Assembly: GCF_028769735.1 (NCBI RefSeq)
Contig: NC_088176.1
Span: 21,761,501-21,825,500, forward strand
Reading direction: 5' to 3'
Source: Zonotrichia leucophrys gambelii
Taxonomy: Eukaryota; Chordata; Aves; Passeriformes; Passerellidae
DNA length: 64,000 nucleotides
The translations under genes were made by a program, and so were the position numbers. Numbering within the stretch: the stretch's first letter is position 1; every line of letters begins with the position of its first letter. The notes beneath the pieces were generated by a model. It had not been told where the DNA came from. It saw nothing but the letters and a program-made list of their open reading frames with translations, and searched no databases. Positions 12,306-23,420 of the stretch are shown here, piece after piece.

Positions 12306-13744
12306 CCTTTTTCATATTTGTTCTTTACAGAACATAAAGTTTGAATTTATGGGTTTCCTTTACATTATTTCAACACACTCCACCATTTTCCGGGTTTGTG
12401 GTTTAACTCTCAGAAATTGGCTGCCAGGTGATTTAGTTATTTTGGCTTTCTAGTTTTATAGTTATTTAATATCACAGTGCCAGATACTGAGAAAACGTAG
12501 TGTATAGCAGGTATGGGATTTGCAGTCAGACTCTGTCATCAGCAAAACATGGCCATGGGGACACAATGTGGAAATTAAAAACTAGGCATGCAGAGCAGGA
12601 AATACTCCCTCCAACCTTCATTTTTAATTTATTTAAATACTTTTCCAAAATATTTTTCCTTAGATGCTGTTACAAATGTAATGGAAAGCTGTTTAATTGG
12701 AAAAGAACATGTGAATGGTGAGCAAGCCATTTCCCTTAAATAATTGCAATTAAGGGAATTTCTAACTTGTTGGCAGAAACATTGCTCTGATTTTTCTCCT
12801 TTACTTTATTGTAGGAGGGGAAAGGGGAGCAAATAATGTCCAGAAATTTGTGTGATTCGTACTATACATTCTTCCTACTTTACAGTGATCCACATCTGCT
12901 TATATCCTCTAATTTTGTTTACCTAAGGTTTTTTTTTTTTCTTTAATACTCTGAAGCATATTATTCATCGAACTCTAAGGAACTGAAAGTCATTGCTCGA
13001 ATGAGTGAACTTAAATGTCACTATAAATACGGCAAGTCAAATACGAATATATGTCAAAATAGTTAAAAATGTGTTATAAAAAAGGCTTATGAGTAGTATT
13101 AAAAAAATTATTGCAAACTGTGCAGAGCATGAACCAGAAAATGTAGTGTTCCTGCCAATGTAACATGCATATATAACTTGGGTTGTGTGAGCAGCCTCTC
13201 ACTCCATGGGTGCAGCAGTGGACAGGAAAGCCTTCAGGAAGGGGCCATGTCACCTGTTCTGTGCACAGTGTGCAGCAGAGGAGGGGTCTGCTGCTGGCTG
13301 GGGCTTCAGATGCTGCAAATGACTCACCGTGATCAGTAACGTTCCCTCAGGTTACTCGTGTATGCAAACATTTTAAAGGTAGTGAGGCACAATTATTTTG
13401 TGATATTACCCTGTGTTTTCTCATTGAGATGTAGTAAGATCTGATAAAGACTTGTTCATTGCTGTGTTTGTGTGCAAAGGTTGCAAAGTTTTTGTGCTCA
13501 AGAGGCAGGCAAATAATCACTCCTATATTTTCTTCTATTGAATAAAGTAGGGCTGCTTTTCCATCTTCAGTAAAAACATCTGAGTGTTTTTCAAAGTCAG
13601 TTTTATCCTTTTCCCCTAAAAGGAGAAAGAAAGCATGGCTTTGCCACTGAAACGATATCTGGTAAAAAGAGGCTTGTTTTAATTGGCTGTGAAAATAGGC
13701 ATATTTCTCTAGGATGTTAACAAATGTGGATTTCACTCTATAAA
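12306..13744. other. Non-coding DNA with a modest GC-rich patch
   Basis: The stretch is AT-rich except for about 13185-13340, which is G-rich with GCAGCAG-type words. The antisense 129-codon frame at 13347-13736 has no recognisable domain and is not supported by splice sites. A T12-type run occurs near 12930. No gene or named repeat is seen. Confidence 0.6.
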
Positions 13745-14450
13745 AGCAAGATAATAATTGTCAGTTCTTCCTCCTCGGTGCAGCCTACATTAGGACAGCT
13801 GGGAATACGCATAGCTCATGTTACATAGCAAAGATTTGTTCTAGCTACAAAGAAAACGGAGTTAATTAATATGAGAAATTTGTTTTGCGTCCGGGGTAAA
13901 AAAGGCTGTGCAGGTTGGTGTTGTCAGCAAAAGCTGCTTGTCACTTTGACCTGCTCTGTTAAGTGTTTGATGTGTTTTCTCAGAGTAATCTGTGAATAAC
14001 ATTACACCCAACCAGCAGAGAAGCAGAGGGAGCGATAGCAGAATTAATATCTGGAAGCGTTGATAATTATATATCAGAATCTAATTTTTAGCACAGAAAA
14101 TGTGTTAATGACAGAGAAGAAAACAAAAACCACTAGCTTCTCCCAGCAGGATCCAAAGTGTCATTTATTATTTCTCAGCTGGATATCTATCAAGTTTATG
14201 GGTTAATTTTTCTGTAGACTGTTATTTATGGGTTTTTGTTTGTTTTCAGCCATCATTACTAACAATACGGTTAATAGCAATCATTTGTTATCCGGCACCA
14301 GCGGTGATGCTTCAGATGCGAGCAGTGAACTGAGAATACTCATTTGGTAGCTGAATAAGGCTTTGACAGGGCCCATTTATAACAAGCTCATTCCATAATG
14401 TCCAGCCTATTAATAAAATTTTGTTGCTGTCTAATTAGAGATGTCTGATG
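13745..14450. other. Strong candidate conserved non-coding element cluster
   Basis: Two dense sub-blocks (13745-14110 and 14245-14450) are homopolymer-poor and CpG-retaining (for example GCGTCCGGGG near 13885, GTTATCCGGCACC near 14290). They carry homeodomain-like TTAATTAAT and CTAATTAG words and a TTTGACCT motif. A good splice-acceptor-like tract (T-rich run ending TTTTCAG at about 14249) precedes the second block. An open frame runs through it to a TAG at 14349, but no convincing donor follows. I favour a regulatory element over an exon. Confidence 0.45.
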
Positions 14451-15969
14451 TGTATAGTAACACAGCAAAGAAGACTTTCTTCTGCTGCTTTTCAGTTCTA
14501 CTGTATCATACATATGTGAGACCAGTGGTTCAGGGAATGAAACTGGGGTGCTGTGGGGTTCTGTCTCCCCTCCTAAGTGCAATGAAATACAGGTTGTATG
14601 GCAGGAGGGCCCAGGTCGCATGTACATGCACGTAGAGGGAAGGTCTTTATTTTCATTAGCTCAGATCACCCTCAAGTCTCTCTTTTTTCTTCTTATGTGT
14701 TCGAGTTTTAGCTAAAAATAACTAATAAACTCAAAGTAAAATGTATCTGTGATAGCGTAATTGAACGTATACATGTAGACAGAGTGTGGTTCCTGGGTGT
14801 GTCAGTATATCTTAGAGAAAAGAACAGTTTGATCCCTGAGGGAAGGGGTGTGATGAGAGAAAAAAGCTTGGCCTGATCATTAGATTTATTTTTTTTCTTC
14901 CTTCCATGTCTTTGAGGAGTGAGGAATCAGCAGGCCTAACTGAACTCAACAGTAAGGGGACACTTAGTAGCATAACCAGCACTGAAAGCAGAGCCTTTTG
15001 TGTCCCAGAATATTTGAAGTACTTTGTGCAGCTGATAGAACAATCCTGTGTTTTTGCTAATAGGATCTTTGATCCAAACATATCAAAAAGTTTTTTAGCG
15101 GTGAACTAAATAGTGTTTTCACAAAGTTGTTGTGGGGGAATGGTTTGTAAACTGAAGCATAATTAGGCAAAAAGATTTATACCAGGACATAGAAGTTGTT
15201 TATGGGAAGGTTTTAGTTCCTTAGTAAGTGATTTCATGCAAGTTATTTTTGTTCCTGAAATGACCTGTCAGAAACATTCTTGTTCCATTTTGTTTTTACA
15301 GGTAGAGTCAAGTTTATGATAATGATGAAAGTGAGTTAATTTCCACTTCATAAAATGCTTTTGCTCATGTAACTGCTGATTTACTGATAACATAGACCCT
15401 TCCAACCTGCTTCAACTTTGCAGTGCACAAATGGAATGTTTGAAGAACTTTTGTCATTTGTAGCTAATGTTAAGGTGATTATATTACTTTTTTTTAAAGA
15501 AGCAGTTCCATGTTTTTGCAAGTACCTAGCTTCTAATTAAAAGAAAAACATTAATAGTAGTTATTTTGTACTTAAAATAGTGCACTGCTGAACTGAGGAA
15601 AAGGAACGAGAAAAACACAGTGATTTAATATAATTTCATTGCTAGGTAACAATTTGTTTCTTTAGTCATCTTTTATGTTTTTCCAGTTGAAATTTAAATC
15701 TTTGTAAATTACCTTTTGAATGAAGCCACATCTGGTTTTGGTGTGTTATTTTCCCGGAATGTTGCTTCTAAGACAGCATATTTTATGCAAGAAAATTATA
15801 TGAGATTTTAACTTAAAGTTGCCATGAAGCTGCTGCATGGATTTTAGCTGGTAAAGAATCTCTATATGCTGGTGAGGTGTTTTTTCTCTCCTAAACTGCT
15901 CTTGACGTAGAGCTTATCAACCCTTAATTAGTGATACATTTTCTCCTTGTGATTTCTATTGATGTTTTG
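14451..15969. other. AT-rich non-coding DNA, no gene seen
   Basis: The open frames at 14388-14627, 14441-14635, 14812-15081 and 14906-15109 are pairs of opposite-strand frames over the same bases, with no family resemblance. The rest is T-rich single-copy-looking DNA. Confidence 0.65.
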
Positions 15970-16420
15970 TAGAGCTGAAGATGAATTGAGCCTCAAGCTG
16001 ACTAGCGGACGAATTGTTTTAGAAAATTCAGCAAACATCTCTCTCTCTCCCCTTCTCTCTCTGTCTGTCTCTTTCTCTGTTCCTCCCGATAGGAAAGGTG
16101 AAAAGCTGCACGATAGAAATCAGGTTCAGTATTAGTGGTTTTGCTTGCCTGTGCAATAGAGAACGACAAGCGGCAGGGCCTCCGTCAGCAGATCAGGGAG
16201 ACGCAGATGGGAGGCGAAAAGCTCCCTCGTGGCAGCAGCCTGGCTCGGATGTGATTGTGAGAGCCAGGATGAAGTCAGCACTGACAAAGTGTGTGGATTG
16301 ATGGATGGACAAAGCTGGGAACTGGATGTGAGAATGGATGAGGGCAGAGGGGGAATTTAACACAGACAAACAGAATGAAAGACAGAGAGGAATTGCCTGC
16401 TAAAGTATTCCAGCACTCAG
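15970..16420. other. CpG-retaining element, candidate enhancer or unrecognised exon
   Basis: A CT-rich tract (about 16038-16087) ends in CCGATAG, giving a plausible splice acceptor at 16091-16092. The following ~165 bases hold at least seven CpGs, far more than the flanks. An open frame crosses them to a TGA at 16299-16301, and a GTGAGA donor-like site sits at 16257. The frame lacks an ATG start, and its translation (containing CNRERQAAGPPSADQGDADG) is not a family I recognise. It could be an alternative or untranslated exon, a lncRNA exon, or a conserved enhancer. I lean to non-coding. Confidence 0.35.
16038..16084. repeat. CT-rich microsatellite
   Basis: An imperfect (CT)n/(CTGT)n pyrimidine tract. 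It directly precedes a possible splice acceptor, so it could equally be a long polypyrimidine tract. Confidence 0.75.
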
Positions 16421-19400
16421 AGCCCACAGCAATTTACTTACTGCTAAACGAACACAGGAGGATTCTTTGCATCTTTGCAGATTTTCTTAAAATATATGAA
16501 GAAACCAAGCAGAGAAGGAGCTAACAAATTCCTCTTAGTGCCTTTTACTGCCATCTCTTTCTCCTTTTCTCAAGATTCACTCACACTCAGTTAATTCAAA
16601 CTGAGTACTTGATTATTTTCAATAAGTCCGCACAGTATGCTAGAGAAAAATAAATTTTCTTTCCACAGATGTTATTTTAATGTTTCCACTAAATTTACTT
16701 TAATCAGTTATTGTTGCTTTTGCTATCGTGAATAAATTTTATTTTTCTCTTACAAACTGTTAGAGGCAGCCGTTTGGATACTGCATTCAGATGCATGGTA
16801 ATAATAAGCCTATTATGTGCATTTTATTTTGCTGAAGAAAAATCAGCTGTTTTCCCACTGATACAGCTTCTGGGTACCACAGTATTATTGTCTGTTTTTT
16901 AAGGGAAACAGACCTGTAGCTTTGGACTAATACCAGATTTTATTTACATGAGAGGATCACCGTGGTTTTTTTTGGGGTTTTTTTTGGGGTTTTTTTGTTA
17001 TTTATCTGCTTATATAGTAACAGAAAAATAGGATTTACCCTACTGGAGCAAATCAGTACCTCTTAATTTTATCCACTGCTTTAGTTTTAGAAATAGAAAT
17101 GAAGGTTTATATATAGCATGCTGGGCAAAATATCTTCTGGCAGCCTGGGGTGGTTGTGTTGGCATCCCTTGGATTCACACAGACACGTTGAAGAATATGG
17201 GTTGGCCAAGCTGTTACTTCTCCTTCCACTCAGCAGATTATGAAAAACCAGAACACTCAGTGCTAGCAAGACACTTCCATGGACGGCCCTGATGTGCTTT
17301 CGACGGGAGAAAAATTGCAAGTCACCGCAATAAACTGTTCCTCAGTTGTTGTCTTCAGTAGTATGTGGGAAACAGCTATTTACATAGTAATATAATGTGT
17401 TTAATTGAATTTTAAGAAAGGCAATTGAGGCTTATGCATGTCAATGAAGAAATTGCTATGAAGATAATTATAGTGTAGTGTTTTTACTGATGAGCTTTCC
17501 AGAGTGTCCATGAAACACATAGGCTTCTTTAAATTGGAGAACTTGTCCTGATTAATGGAGTCTCTACACATTTCCAGGGAATTATTTTGAGCTTAGAAAG
17601 ATGCATAGAAGTTATGTGGGAAAAACTGATGTTGTTCACACTGTACAATGTGTTTGCTAATCTGTTTCTGAAGCCTGGTCATGTACCTTGGTTTCAGGAT
17701 GTGGACACTGAATGCACTCAGAGTGTCTTTGGAAGGTACAGGAATTGCTGGTGTGAGCTGTCTCTCTCCTCTGCTGCTCTGCTCTGTGGTCTCTTCTTGA
17801 GGATTGAGGACAGTCAGGTAGAATAATTCTGGTCACTCTGATGGAAGATGATGTTATATAGCCCTTATGCAGTATATACTTACTTGATACTTGCATGATA
17901 CTTCTTGTCATGAAGGAAAACAATCGTTTGTCTTTTAGAGCTCTTTGGCTAGGAACAGTATGATTATGAAATATGACAAATATGGGTGCTGTTTTTATTG
18001 TAACTAGTATGTGGTTTCTTAGAGCATAGGAGATTTTGATTTACATTACATATTTTGCATTTCCTTTGTTTTTAAAAGTAATTCAGCTAACATGAGGAGG
18101 TGATTTGCTGCATCCTCTGTTGTTGCAAAGAGGCAAGAACTCTTTGCTGCAGAAGGTTACCCTAGGAAAAGGGATTTATTCTTGAAATGGATCAGCAAAA
18201 CTGCTGTTCTGTAATTTCTCCACTTGTAATCTTCCATTTTCCTTATTTTTCAAAATTGAGGATAAAAGTGAAAATGAAGATCATGTAGTTCCATGTCACA
18301 CGTCCTGACTGTTAAAATAAGTGATTTATTTATTTATAGAAATATTTTTTAGCTATAAACTAGAACAGTAGAATCTTTGCTACTCTGAGTAAGTTGTTTT
18401 GGGAGTGTTGTGTCAAATATTACTGTACATACAACTGTACTCAATTATATAAGCCAATTAGCCTTGTCAGGAGTAGTCCCTGGGGTCTATAAATGAGAAC
18501 AGTAATTAATTTTCTAGTTTACATTTTTGATAAATGTGTAAATAAAAAGTGCTGTCATTCATTTACATAGGTAAGTGTGGTTAGAGACACGTCCTTCTCA
18601 GTGTTTTTGAGGGTCTACTTGAGTTATTACATGGAGATGAATTTTTTTTGGCTCTTTAATGTAGATTGAAGAGTCAGTAATTTCAATGTTGAATGTGGAT
18701 GCATATACCACATCTCATGTTTGCAGGAAATTTTTGGCATTTTGCACATTTTGCATTATTTTTCTGTACTTTTGTGTTTCTGCAAATACAGGCATATGTG
18801 GTTGTTGTTTTTTTTGGTCAGACCTACCGGTGAGAAGTCCTACATGGAGTTTTGTTGGGCCTGCATTCACTCAAATCTTCAGTCACCTTGTTTTTGTAGT
18901 CATTTAGCATTAACTGCTAAAGCTAAACTAATTAACTTAAGAGCTACCAAGAAAAATGTCCATTTCTTTTATAAAAATAGATAATTTGACAGCTTGAGAA
19001 TAAGTACTGAAATGTTTTTTTCATATTATAGAAAGATCTTAAGTACATGTTAATAAGCTTTTCTTCAGTAAAATCATTATAGTCCTGGAAAATTGGAATG
19101 TGGTCATTCATTTATTTTCTTCTGAACTGCCTCAGAATTTCCTAAAGTACACAGGTGATTTGGGCATCTTGAAAATAGGCTTTTGGATGCAAAGTGAAAG
19201 ACTCTTGATGTTTGACTGCCTTTTTGACAAATCTGTAGCTATTTTGGAGGTAACTCATTAATTCTTCACTGTGTTAGTTCCTGATTTACAATAATGAGAT
19301 ACCACTCTCCTTTCAAAGGAGGAATTTACACATGGCCAAATCACTTGGCTTTGTTAACATGCTGCAAATCATCCCATGTAGTTAATGGGTTACTTTCAGG

Positions 19401-22400
19401 CCAGAGTTTCTGGGTGTGCACTCATTCATAATTGTTACATATATGAATTTGCAGAGACTTTGCTTTGTTAGTGTAGCTGAAGTGGCATTTATGCCCCAGG
19501 TTTGAAATTTCAATTAAGGTATAAGAAAGAAAGGGGGAAAAGAAGGCATGCTAGTACTTGACTTGTGTAACAGTGATAATTTTCATGTTAGATGTTGAAA
19601 ATTTTTGTTATCTTGTTGATTTAAAAAAAAAAATCTTCAGGCACTGCAAATGAGTAGAGAAAAATTACTCCCTTTTTATTGACATTTTTACATTTATTAT
19701 TTATCTAGTCTGGCCTCTACTGCTTACCTTAATTTTTATAAAGAGTAATGTCAGTAACATATTTCCTCCACGTATGAAGAAAGCAGAGTGTTTATAATAA
19801 ATCTTAGTGTGGTATGTAGCTATCATTTCCTTCATTTGACCTTGGTGGAGCAGGCTGATGGGGCAGTGAAAAGTATGATATGAAAAATGAGTGAACAGAG
19901 CGAGGTGAGCAGTGAATCAGTCTTGTGTGTGATTAGCTGTGAAAATCTCACAAACATGACTCTGAGTCACTTTTCTTCTTTCTTCCTCGCCTGTTTCTCT
20001 CTAAGGTGTTTCTTTTCTGTGTGTATTAGTCATTTAGAAGTTAACTAACAGAACAGAGGCTCTGTTTTAATACTAGTTGTGGGTTAGTGGTTTTAGGTGA
20101 TGAGGAGAATGGTAAGTGCAACATGTCTGAGGATTGCCTATAGAAAAATCACGGTCCATTTAAATTTGTATAGATCTGTTGCTAAACAGTAGTAGTAGTC
20201 ATTGCATCTCGTTTAGGGATGTGGATGTGACACTGATTTCAACCTGGCACTGTAAATCTGCAATTATAACTGTAGCTTCAGTGACTCATCATTGAGATCT
20301 TATTTGGCCATGTCAAATACTGTAAAAACACAAGTCCATTACAATTAAAGAAATCTCATTTGAGGTATGCATATAGGCTATGCAAGTCTTTGACTTGCTA
20401 GAATGCATTTTTAGTTTGTTCTTTTTGTGTTGTTTTTTCTGGGTGGTGTGTTTAAAATCTAGCTGTGTAAGTGGTCATTATTAGTTTTCTACACTAGATC
20501 AAAGATGAATTTAAATTTGGGAGTAATTTTGTCCATGCAGAAATTGTAGACCTTCAAAGTGGGCTTACGAAGGTTGTCTATGTTGATGAATACTGTACAG
20601 TCTCTGTTATTGCACTGAATATTGCTGCAGTTTCAAGCTGATACCATGACTCAACAATACTTTGAGATACTTAGGAATTTTTCCATGTGTAAAGCCATGT
20701 GCTGAGTTTTTGTATATGTAGATGAATTCTCATCAAGTTTTGGTTTTGTGCAAAATTTGAAAAATTAATGCTTTTTTTCCGGTTTGCCGTTGGACTTAGT
20801 TCACTTTTGTACCTTTCTTATATTAACATGATGGGAATACTTGGACTGCTTGGCTGGTGCTGGGGCAGTTCCTTTTTGTGTGTGATGACTATCAGCTCTA
20901 AGGATTCTCTGTTGAGCACACCACTGAAGGTGGTGCCCATGGCTGCTCCAGGTGAGGGACCACCGTGCTTGCCTTTGATAGCTCTGGAGCAGGTATTGGA
21001 GACCCCCTGAGTGAATTCTTCCTTAAAAGTGCTTTTCTCTGCCTGACTCTGCCAGCTTGGGGCTGGGATTCTTGAAGGATCTCAGGAGTTTCAGTTGCTT
21101 CCTTCTGGAGATATGCTGGTAGGGCTTTGATTCACAAGCATTTGATAACAAACATACCTGTTATTCTGAGTGTTGTATGGGTGTGTGTGGGATTATTTTT
21201 CTTTCCAGGCATTTCACTGTCTATGTGAATTTTGTTGCTGAAAATTAGAAATGATCTCCCATTTACAAGTTAATGCCAGTTTAGAGCAAGTGCATCCTCT
21301 GAACCCATCTCTCTCCTGGACTCTGTGTAGTTACAATCACTGGCACATTGACCAGGCTGCAGGAGAGGAGTGCTCCTCCCCTGGTGATAGCCCTGGGGAA
21401 GGTGCATGTGTCATCCAGGTGTGTGTTATCCCCTTTAAGGAGCTGGTTACACTTTAAACCATCAAAAGTACTTCTGACTACGTAAGGTGTGTTTTGGACT
21501 TTCAGATGTGGTGAGGCTATGAGCACCTTTCTTTCCATATGTTTTGGGTAATTTTTAAACATGGTGATCCATACCCAACCAAAATCTGGTTTTACTCTTA
21601 CATGTAATGCCCTTTGTACAAAAGCACTGTGACAAACCATAAAGGAGATGGCCATTTTATGAAGGGCACCATAAGTGGTAAATGATAACTGACTTGATTT
21701 TATAACATGTAGTGACTGGTGAATCCTTTTAGTGAATTGGAATATTTTAGCTTCCTGTTATTTTTATAATAGAATTGTGTAGTTTCAAAAAAGAAATAAT
21801 GCAGTCAGCGCCATTACTCAGAGAGATGTGGTTACATCCAGGAAACACTGTATCTCTTGAATTTCCTAAAAATGGAGGAGTGATAATGTAACTCTTTACT
21901 GTTGATGTTGCTTAGGAATGGTCTGGAGAACTGAGGTTTCTTTTATGCTGGCAGCTGTTCCTCTGTATAACATCTTCCTTGTCTGAGTATTAATGTATGT
22001 GCTTTTTCCTATTGCAAAACAACTTTTTTTAGTTTGTGTTTATGCACAGTGAACACGAATACATTTTTTATATTAGCTTGAGTTTCAGCCTGATGTATCA
22101 CCTCATTAGCAGCTCCTGTTTTAGAAAATATTGAAAGACCTATCTTGGGGGGGCACAGAAATTCATTTTTCAGCCATTAACCTGCATTATTAGCAGTCTC
22201 AAACAAGTCCCTAAGTGAAGTTATTTATAAATTATACTTTGATTGAAGTATAACACTTTTCATTCTTTTGGCACAACTCAAGTGTAGTAGGGGATATAAT
22301 TTGTTATTTTCTGGTAACTCAAGTAGGTGGAAGTATGTTTGAAGAAGGCAGGGTATTTTCACTGAGGTCCTATACTAAAAATAAAGCCCTTTTCATTCCC

Positions 22401-23094
22401 TTTCCATCTTTCTCCCCACCCCCCCAGCCCTCTTCCACCTAAAATCTCACCTGTCCCTTGCAAAGGCTTTTTTGGCATCTCTGCTAATGAGCAGATGCTG
22501 TCAAATTCATCTTTTTTTTTTTAGGAGATTCAGAATCTGTTTTCTGGAGGTGAAATATAAGGGCTTTCAGACAGTATTCTTCTTGTAAAATATAACCTAG
22601 ATCCTTTATGATGAAATAGGCACTTTAGAGGCACCTGGGCTTATCTTTCAGTTTTTCTGCTCAGCTCTGTTATGCACAAAGGTCTTTTTCTAGGTGACAT
22701 ATCATGTTGTATTCCAAAGTACACTTTCTTTTAATTTACAACTTAATTTTCAACCTAATTCAGAAGATTGATACTATAATGCTATTTGCAGAAGTATTGA
22801 AATGTCAGTAAGTTTTATTGTAGTAATAAAGAGAATTCCATATATCATGCACTCTATAGGGATCCTTGCTTTTTGCATAGATCTTCATAGCAACAACCAG
22901 TGGCTAAATGCTGGCAATCATTAATTTTTAAAGAAGACATGGTTATGATGAGTTGAGAAATTAAGACCATAGAGAAGAATGAACTTTAATTTTTGACACT
23001 TTTTGTTACAGTCTAAGAGGAGATAGAGGTAGACTGGGGGAGGGCAGAGGGGAACGGGAAGAAAAAAATTGCCCAAATCCCAGGTTCCTAATAC
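16421..23094. other. AT-rich non-coding DNA, no gene seen
   Basis: Mostly T-rich, single-copy-looking sequence with a G4T8 minisatellite at 16964-16998 and an A11-type run near 19622. The frames at 20768-21010, 21251-21457 and 21281-21655 lie in a slightly GC-richer part but have no domain features and overlap on both strands. No transposon was recognised. Confidence 0.6.
16964..16998. repeat. G4T8-type minisatellite, about 3 units
   Basis: The tract is GG-T8-GGGG-T8-GGGG-T7-G, a roughly 12-bp unit repeated about three times. It is low-complexity DNA with spaced G4 runs on the + strand. Confidence 0.85.
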
Positions 23095-23420
23095 TTAAAA
23101 TGCTGTCTGCTCGTAAAAGATTTCAGTCAGACAGAGGCCATCTTCGAGCTTCTCTTAACAAATGGATATCAGTGGTCCATGAAATAATCAATGTCGATAA
23201 TCCATCCTGGGGTCTGCCAATATGTTAATGGCTCTGCTGCATCGTTATTGCTACAAGGCCATAAATCATTTCCGTACCAGAATGCTTAGCAGTTGAGGAC
23301 TCAAACCCCTAGCCTGGAATAAAATGCTGTCTCTTAACAATTAATGTCTAAACATTTTGCAGCTTTGTGCCTTGATTGTTTTCAGATGCTAAAAATGTAA
23401 GTAGGACAGATTGTAAATCA
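23095..23420. other. Candidate conserved non-coding element
   Basis: Mixed composition, with CpGs kept in TCTTCGAGC, ATGTCGATAA, GCATCGTTATT and TTCCGTACC words and almost no homopolymer runs. It carries repeated AATCAAT/AATCATT and CATAAATCATT-like motifs that homeodomain/PBX-class proteins could read. No reading frame of note. The call rests on texture and is moderate at best. Confidence 0.38.

Noticed and set aside
13347..13736. 129-codon antisense frame next to the 13.75-kb block
   Set aside because: No domain and no acceptor/donor pair that keeps the frame.
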